NCBI GenBank assembly: GCA_014155875.1
Contig: JACEFZ010002085.1
Coordinates: 38,501 to 102,500 of the forward strand
DNA length: 64,000 nt
Direction: 5' to 3'
Origin: Cepaea nemoralis
Taxonomy: Eukaryota; Mollusca; Gastropoda; Stylommatophora; Helicidae
The position numbers and the translations under genes were made by a program. Positions 58,430-64,000 of this stretch are shown one piece after another. Below the pieces are notes generated by a model. It searched no databases. It worked only from the letters and a program-made list of their open reading frames with translations, and was not told where the DNA came from. How positions within the stretch are numbered: the first letter of the stretch is position 1; each line of letters opens with the position of its first letter.

Positions 58430-58744
58430 TGTTGTTGTTTTCAAGTTATGCCGTTAGGTGTCGTGGCGAGGGGTTATTAAAATTCAAGCGCCTGTGACTA
58501 GCACTGTTCCTCCAATATCCTCCGTGATTGATGAGCATGTTTCTAGGACTTAGTGTTGCATATCCTATACAGGACGTAGCAGTCAACTCCGGCATGTTTT
58601 GGCTTTTCGTGATTCCAGGGCAAGTTTACGTTCACAGTTTGCCATTGCTTTTAGAACAACCGGCACCCATACAATTTCATAAAAAAACCAACACCGTTGT
58701 GTTAACGCGAGTATGCGGGATTATGAAATGCGTCCTTAAACCCC
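58430..58744 (-). mobile_element. SINE-A copy with flanking repeat
   Basis: At 58545-58740 cctatacaggacgtagcag, ttacgttcacagtttgcca and accggcacccat are reversed SINE-A. The preceding 58455-58545 matches 49465-49560 (see there). Confidence 0.65.
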
Positions 58745-58964
58745 TTCACCGCGTACTTACTTTTGAGAAATCAATGTTATGGTCGGAAACACATGTGACA
58801 AGGCAATGTAATATTAGTCAGATGTTACCAGTACAAAAGGTTCTACTCGTACCAAAGGATACGCAAAGACATTATTCAGCATAAACTTGCTGCTCACATT
58901 AGGCTCTTAGTGCCAGGCGCAACACTGATAGCAAAATATTACATTAAATCCAATACATATTTAG
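58745..58964. other. Unassigned stretch
   Basis: Nothing recognised. Confidence 0.35.
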
Positions 58965-59310
58965 CTTCTTCTTCTTATAATTCTTGTCGTGTGGCTTTGG
59001 TGATCATGCCTCTCCACAACCCTCTATGTCGTGTGCTACCAGTCATTTCTGATACTGATGTTCCTCCATGCTATGATGTTAAACTATCTAGCATCTTCTC
59101 TCTTGTTTTCCTCCTGTCTCTCTTCCCTCCATCTTTTCCGTTGTGACTAGATACTCTAGCCGTTCCCTTCTCATGACATGCCCATAGAATGTGTACTATC
59201 TTCCTCTGATGAGAGTAACCAGTTCTCTTTCTGTGTTAACTTCTGTCAAGATATCTTCACTGCTCTTCTATCCATCCAAGGTGTTGCAATCAATCTTCTA
59301 TAAAACCACA
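58965..59310 (-). mobile_element. LINE-Y 3' end, unexpanded copy
   Basis: Covers cttcttcttataattcttg, gtgctaccagtcatttctg, ccgttgtgactagatac, ttctcatgacatgccc and ttaacttctgtcaagatat in one piece. It shows the ancestral single version of the segment that became the 27-bp array in the 21.2-22.3 kb copy. Confidence 0.75.
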
Positions 59311-60011
59311 TATCCGCAGCTTCCACATTATTTGTCGCTTGGCTGCTAATTATCCATGATTTGCTTTTATACGTCAGGATTGGCTCAACAAAGATCCTAC
59401 AAACTCCATTCCTCATCTAAATAGACAAAGATACGTTGCCGAGAATATTTAGTTAAAGAGATTAAATACTTGCGAAGAATACGCAATGTACAACATTAAC
59501 AAGGTTATAATTAATAATTAAAACTGTATAACCACCAGGCACGTAGGCACGAAGTTACAACGGATTTTGCCGAGTTAGAGAGTTCGGTCATGTAACAAGA
59601 TGACTTTCAAACAGCATGCGGAAAACGGATTTGACAATGTTAAAATGTGGAAACAGAACAGATTGAATTGGGTTATAGTTGTGTAGACAGCAGACACAAA
59701 ATACTTGTCTAGAAAACTCTTCCTAATTTATTCTTCTGCTGCGTTCGTGCGGAGTGTATTTTTTTTAGACATAATTGCGGTGTGTCTGGTTAGGCACACC
59801 TGGGCTGAAACCCTTAGGCCAACACATCCGACTTTTGCGTGCGTTTTTGACAAAGTTAACATTTCTGGAGGACTCTCACTGTTGTGGTGCCGTCCACATC
59901 CTAGCTGGTCAAGTTAGAACGGTCGAATCAGCCCTCAAGGGAAGGCAGGGGCAGTCCATGGGTATTTTCAGCCATCCAAGGAGGCTTCCGTAATTGCAGA
60001 GCCGATACATA

Positions 60012-60014
<3 letters not shown>
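59311..60014. other. Unassigned stretch
   Basis: The first 90 bp may still be LINE-Y. Nothing else recognised. Confidence 0.35.

Positions 60015-60087
<73 letters not shown>
60015..60087. repeat. CT microsatellite
   Basis: Pure (ct)n, about 36 units. Confidence 0.95.
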
Positions 60088-60091
<4 letters not shown>

Positions 60092-60489
60092 TAATTTGAT
60101 CCAGAAAAACATGAATAAACAATTTGCAGACTGGAAAAAGGGAAGAAGTGGAAGAACAATAAGGAACTGCGGAGGAGAAGAAGGGTGGTAGTGATGTTGC
60201 TATTGTTGGTGGTGTTAGTAGTTGTGATAATGTTGTTGTTGATGATGATTGTGATGATTATTATGATGATACGATGGAAAATTCATAATCACAAAAAAGA
60301 AAACGTAACAACAAGCAGCTAGCAATGTTAATAAAGAACCTCGCGTTATTTATCTCTAAATAATTTCGGTTCTTCATTTTATCCTGTCCACAATTCTGAC
60401 TTTAATTATTTGTTAGAGAAACGCGTCTAGTACCTTCCACGACCCATGGCGTTTCACAACTGCTTTATTTTATCAATAAGTCGTCTTTC

Positions 60490-60735
60490 TGTTGCGTTTC
60501 TCAGGTGTTGTAAATCTTTTTTTTACCGCGTCTTGCCTCCGTCAACTTGCATACCCATGGTTGAATTCCCGTACAGCGAGTCTTCCTTGTGTTGTAAATC
60601 TGATTTACTCTGTCTTCCCTTCGTCAACTCAAGTATGCATCGTTGAAATCCCGTCCAGAGTGTCTTCCTTATGTTGTAAATTGTATGCACATTATCTTCG
60701 CTGCAGCAACATATGCATGCATCGCTGAATGCCCC
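60490..60735. repeat. Tandem repeat of about 80 bp, degenerate
   Basis: Words tgttgtaaat, gtcttcc/gtcttgcc, cgtcaact and catcgttgaa recur at 60507, 60590 and 60672, about 80 bp apart. Weaker cousins lie at 61420-61500 and 61605-61640. Confidence 0.6.
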
Positions 60736-60854
60736 ATGTATACTGCTCAAAACAAAAAGGCCTATAATTTCAGATTGATCTTGGCTTTTCCATGCTTGCA
60801 TGTTGTCAACCACACTTTTGTTTCATTTTACCAAAGACTGCATTGTTGACCCCA

Positions 60855-60980
60855 CAACCCCCCCCCCCCCCCCACACACACACACGTGTTTAAATCCAAA
60901 TTCAAACTGATGTTATTTTAACACACACGTGTGTGTGTGTGTGTGTATGTGTGTGTGCGTGCGTGCGTGTGCGTGCGTGC

Positions 60981-61028
<48 letters not shown>

Positions 61029-61030
61029 TC
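60855..61030. repeat. Poly-C, CA and GT/GC microsatellites
   Basis: A run of about 16 c at 60857-60873, then cacaca, and after 50 bp a compound (gt/gc)n at 60930-61030. Confidence 0.9.
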
Positions 61031-62014
61031 GAACCAGGTCATTATTCAGCACAGCACATATGAACTGACCTGAACAAGGTCTTGGTTGTTAATGGTTCCT
61101 CCACAGCTTCCATGTATTTCATTGTCAGCAGACTCCAAACCTTATGTCCCAAGGCGGGAAGCGGGTGGGGACAGAAAATCTTTCTTCCGGGTGATCATTC
61201 GAACCCCAGTCTCGCTCATGACAGGCGTAGGATACTCAACAATATAGCACTGAGGACCCTGAATCACATACATGAAACATTGTGTGTTGTGTGCTCTAGC
61301 TCTGCGAAAGACACTTCGCTCGACACGAAATGTACTCACCTTTTCTATACCACAAACACGCGCAATTATCTGGTGAAACCGGTGGGCAGTTCTAAGATTA
61401 ATTAACAAATATGTCTAAGTTATCTTCCTGTTTGTAAATTATATATTCCTCATCGTCCCCCCATCAACTGAACTAGGTGTCGTTGAAATTTTCCTTCCTT
61501 GAAATATCCATTTTCGTCCGACATCACTCAATACCGCATCGTGTCTAGACACACTGTTATGTTGATTATTTCCCCTGCTTACATGTAAAGATAAAGGTTA
61601 TCTTTCCTTGTCATTTGCAAATTGTATATTACAGAGCTCTAGACTTGTTCCATTGAACGCGGCCTTCTGACATTCTGGTTAAGAATTCTAAGCACATTGC
61701 TTTTAAATACATTTATTCATCCTTGATGGTAATCTTTCGTCTACCCTGGAGAATAAGGGTGCTTTCAATCATACAATCAATTAAATTCCGCCTCCAAGTT
61801 TAAGCTTTCTGGCTTTGGTTGTATGTGAAAAGTGAAGTTAGGGCCCTTCAGCGCGCCTTGAGGTGTGATGGATATACCTTTATAGATCAACCGGCACAAG
61901 ATGGGTGACTGGTGAACATCATACAGGCCGCCCTTACCCCCAGGTAATTTCCTGGTATAGATTTTAGATCAATTAAAAATAACATTAGTTTGAATTTGGA
62001 TTTAAACACGTGAC
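61031..62014. other. Unassigned stretch with repeat scraps
   Basis: Holds the cousins of the 80-bp repeat and, at 61830-61960, a block resembling 49330-49390. No coding signal. Confidence 0.35.
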
Positions 62015-62115
62015 AATAATCGTCTTCATTACTGAAGTATTGGAAAGACATTCAAGTGCTACAGTGGCAGCCTCTATCTCAAATCCCATACGAAGATTGT
62101 TATCATATACGCTGG
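62015..62115 (+). repeat. Dispersed repeat, pair member
   Basis: Partner of 58245-58350 in the same orientation. Confidence 0.75.
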
Positions 62116-62947
62116 GACCACGGTTTCCCCATGTATTGTATAATCATCATCATGTGTGTCGCCATGAAATCTTGGGAAGATAATGTGGTGGTTTCCCCTT
62201 GACTTCAACATTCACATGGTGGTCTTTTAACTCTGCTTTTGACAGCCATTTCCGACTGTCAGGACAAGTGATTGCCCTGCTCTGCTCAGCTGCAGAGTTG
62301 TCCACTTATTCCGGTGGATACTCGGTCCCCAGAGCTGTGTTAGCCACACCGTGGTGTGTTTCCATCCTCTACCGCGTGGAGGTGCAGTTGGGATTTTCCA
62401 TTCATAAAGTTATGGTCTCTGACCAAAACTCTCCAGTACTTTTAGAGGATATTGTTTAATACACACACAAAAAGCCTCGTAGCAGGAAGCTATGGCAGTG
62501 GGTGTCTAAAGTGTTAGGATCATCACATGTGTGTGGGCCGGAGTCCAGGAGGCATAGGTGATCAATCTTCCTTTACCTTAACAATGACGAGACCTGACAG
62601 AGAACCCTTGTCCGACGGCGCTTATGACATTGTCAACTTAACGTTCTTGCCATAGCACCGACGTGCCCGCTATAATATCATACATTTATAGCTGATAATC
62701 GTGCAAGTGAGGATTTTACTGATATGTGATACACTGAACCCTCTAGACCACTGATAAATTATATGAGATACACGTGATAACATTTAGACCAATGGTAACA
62801 GTTATGAGATGCACTAGATAACTAGATAACCTCTAGGCCAACGTTAAGTGATATCAGATACACTGAACCAGCTAGAATAGTGGTGATCCAACATAATACG
62901 GGTATACGGAAATGTCATTGGAAAGTGACTGCGGCTGATGTAATCCT
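62116..62947. other. Unassigned stretch
   Basis: The frame at 62199-62459 is 86 codons, without recognised domain or homologous copy here; I leave it uncalled. At 62700-62890 the phrase gatacac/tgagatac with 'ctagacca/ctaggcca' recurs about every 60 bp, a weak tandem pattern. Confidence 0.4.

Positions 62948-62979
<32 letters not shown>
62948..62979. repeat. TA microsatellite, left of SINE-B
   Basis: Pure (ta)n abutting the inverted SINE-B 3' end. Confidence 0.95.
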
Positions 62980-62981
<2 letters not shown>

Positions 62982-63375
62982 TAGTTTAGTCGTTCGATCA
63001 ACATCACGGCACACGGGGTTAACCCATAAGTGCTCCGTTTTCCTCCTAACTCAAACCTGAGTCTGGAGAAACTCAGCTCAATGCACGAACTCCGTACCAT
63101 CGGCGAGGATCCTGAAATACTTTGGGTAGATTTTTAACTCGAAATTTTGCCCGGGCAGCGCCGTTAGGCTACTCTTTTTCGATTTCCAACTGCCAAGGGA
63201 TTTTTTACGTGCTCAACAAAACACACGGGTGTCCGATCTTACTACCCAGAGACCAGGGGAAATTGTATTACTGGAAGTCCACGTGGATTTTTTAAATAAA
63301 TCCCGGTACTCACCGGGGCCTGAACCCGGGACCTCCAGCACTCGAGGCGGACACCAAACCTCGAGACCACTCATC
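62980..63375 (-). mobile_element. SINE-B, full-length inverted copy
   Basis: The reverse complement of 12819-13212: gtttagtcgttcgatcaac at the 3' end, cataagtgctccgttttcc, ttgcccgggcagcgc, tttccaactgccaaggg, and the tRNA-like head with gggcctgaacccgggacc at 63318-63335. It lies between TA tracts. Confidence 0.9.
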
Positions 63376-63378
63376 CCC

Positions 63379-63380
<2 letters not shown>

Positions 63381-63447
<67 letters not shown>

Positions 63448-63453
63448 TGAGTG

Positions 63454-63510
<57 letters not shown>
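63381..63510. repeat. TA then GT microsatellite
   Basis: (ta)n at 63381-63444 and (gt)n at 63454-63509. Confidence 0.95.
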
Positions 63511-63759
63511 TGTGTTTTCTAATGTAAGTCACCAGAACCAAAATATAACAATCTACATTGCTTTTATTTAACCGAATGGTTCAAAATAACTAGAAGCATG
63601 TTTTATGCATCGTCTTTCCTCTTCTACTATTGGGATTGAAGGTTCTTTACAAGGGCTGTGGTTTTGGCAATAGATGATGAATGGCATCACGTCGGAATGA
63701 TGTTTCAACAAATGTTCTCATGCTGGTGACATAAAATGTCAAATTGTATAATACGTGTC

Positions 63760-63860
63760 ACTGCAGGACATCGAGACCTACCTCCAAACCCAGGTTGATG
63801 TTTTAGACAAATTTACGTTCAGTAGTTGCCATTGCTTTCTGAACGAGAAGTCAGCGTTTA
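63760..63860 (-). mobile_element. SINE-A scrap
   Basis: Has cactgcaggacatcgagacc, ttacgttcagtagttgcc and tttctgaacg, the reversed family body. Confidence 0.65.
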
Positions 63861-64000
63861 AGTCCAACTGACCGGTATAGAGGTTACACCCCGATCCTGT
63901 CGTCAGCGCACCAAAGGTGTAAACGCAAGAGCAGGAAGCCCCCTCGACATATAGACCCATCTTCCAACTATACCTCCTATTATTAAGAGACGGACAACGT
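63861..64000. other. Right edge, unassigned
   Basis: Nothing recognised. Confidence 0.3.

Noticed and set aside
62199..62459. 86-codon frame as a small secreted or signalling protein
   Set aside because: No domain, no splice context, no Kozak-type support and no second line of evidence.
63768..63797. A 27-bp micro-exon (ag ... gacatcgagacc ... cag/gttgat) continuing the coiled-coil gene
   Set aside because: The sequence is part of the reversed SINE-A body, as seen at 14740-14800.

Overview
The window is a stretch of a large, repeat-swollen invertebrate animal genome. Supporting signs are long AT-rich non-coding DNA, spliced exons with GT/AG borders, tRNA-headed SINEs, several LINE families, mariner, pogo/Tigger-type, hAT and Penelope-like remnants, an LTR retrotransposon, and long micro- and minisatellites. 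A protostome such as a mollusc is my best guess; nothing here fixes the taxon. I see no rRNA, CRISPR, operon or convincing free-standing tRNA gene.

The only host-gene coding sequence I can support is three plus-strand exons at 20935-21103, 41643-41850 and 52252-52422. Their splice phases agree (exon 1 ends with two bases of a codon and exon 2 supplies the third; the next junction is phase 0). Together they give about 182 codons of coiled-coil protein I cannot name. The introns, about 20.5 and 10.4 kb, hold most of the other features.

Layout. 1-1625: unassigned flank, then a 22-bp minisatellite. 1626-9847: one LTR retrotransposon with a 5-bp target duplication, inserted in that minisatellite, which resumes at 9848-10158. 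It keeps degraded gag, protease, integrase H2C2 and GPY/F pieces, then an RNase H tail next to the 3' LTR, which suggests a Gmr1-like order (integrase before RT/RNase H). 10.4-14.1 kb: tetranucleotide and 16-bp arrays, broken by nested SINEs and a LINE. 14.2-20.9 kb: LINE, SINE, pogo-type, mariner and Penelope-like remnants. 21.1-41.6 kb (intron 1): a 27-bp minisatellite grown inside a LINE copy, many SINE/LINE fragments, a CTAA array of over 400 bp, GAT and AGY arrays. 41.9-52.2 kb (intron 2): a degenerate tandem repeat, a possible LINE ORF1-like element, a mariner broken by a SINE. 52.4-64 kb: hAT fragment, LINE copies, SINEs, microsatellites.

Most long open frames are repeat artefacts (11.1-12.5 kb, 21.5-22.2 kb, 39.8-40.9 kb) and are not annotated as genes. 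Family labels (SINE-A, LINE-Y and so on) are mine, based on copies matching one another inside this window.
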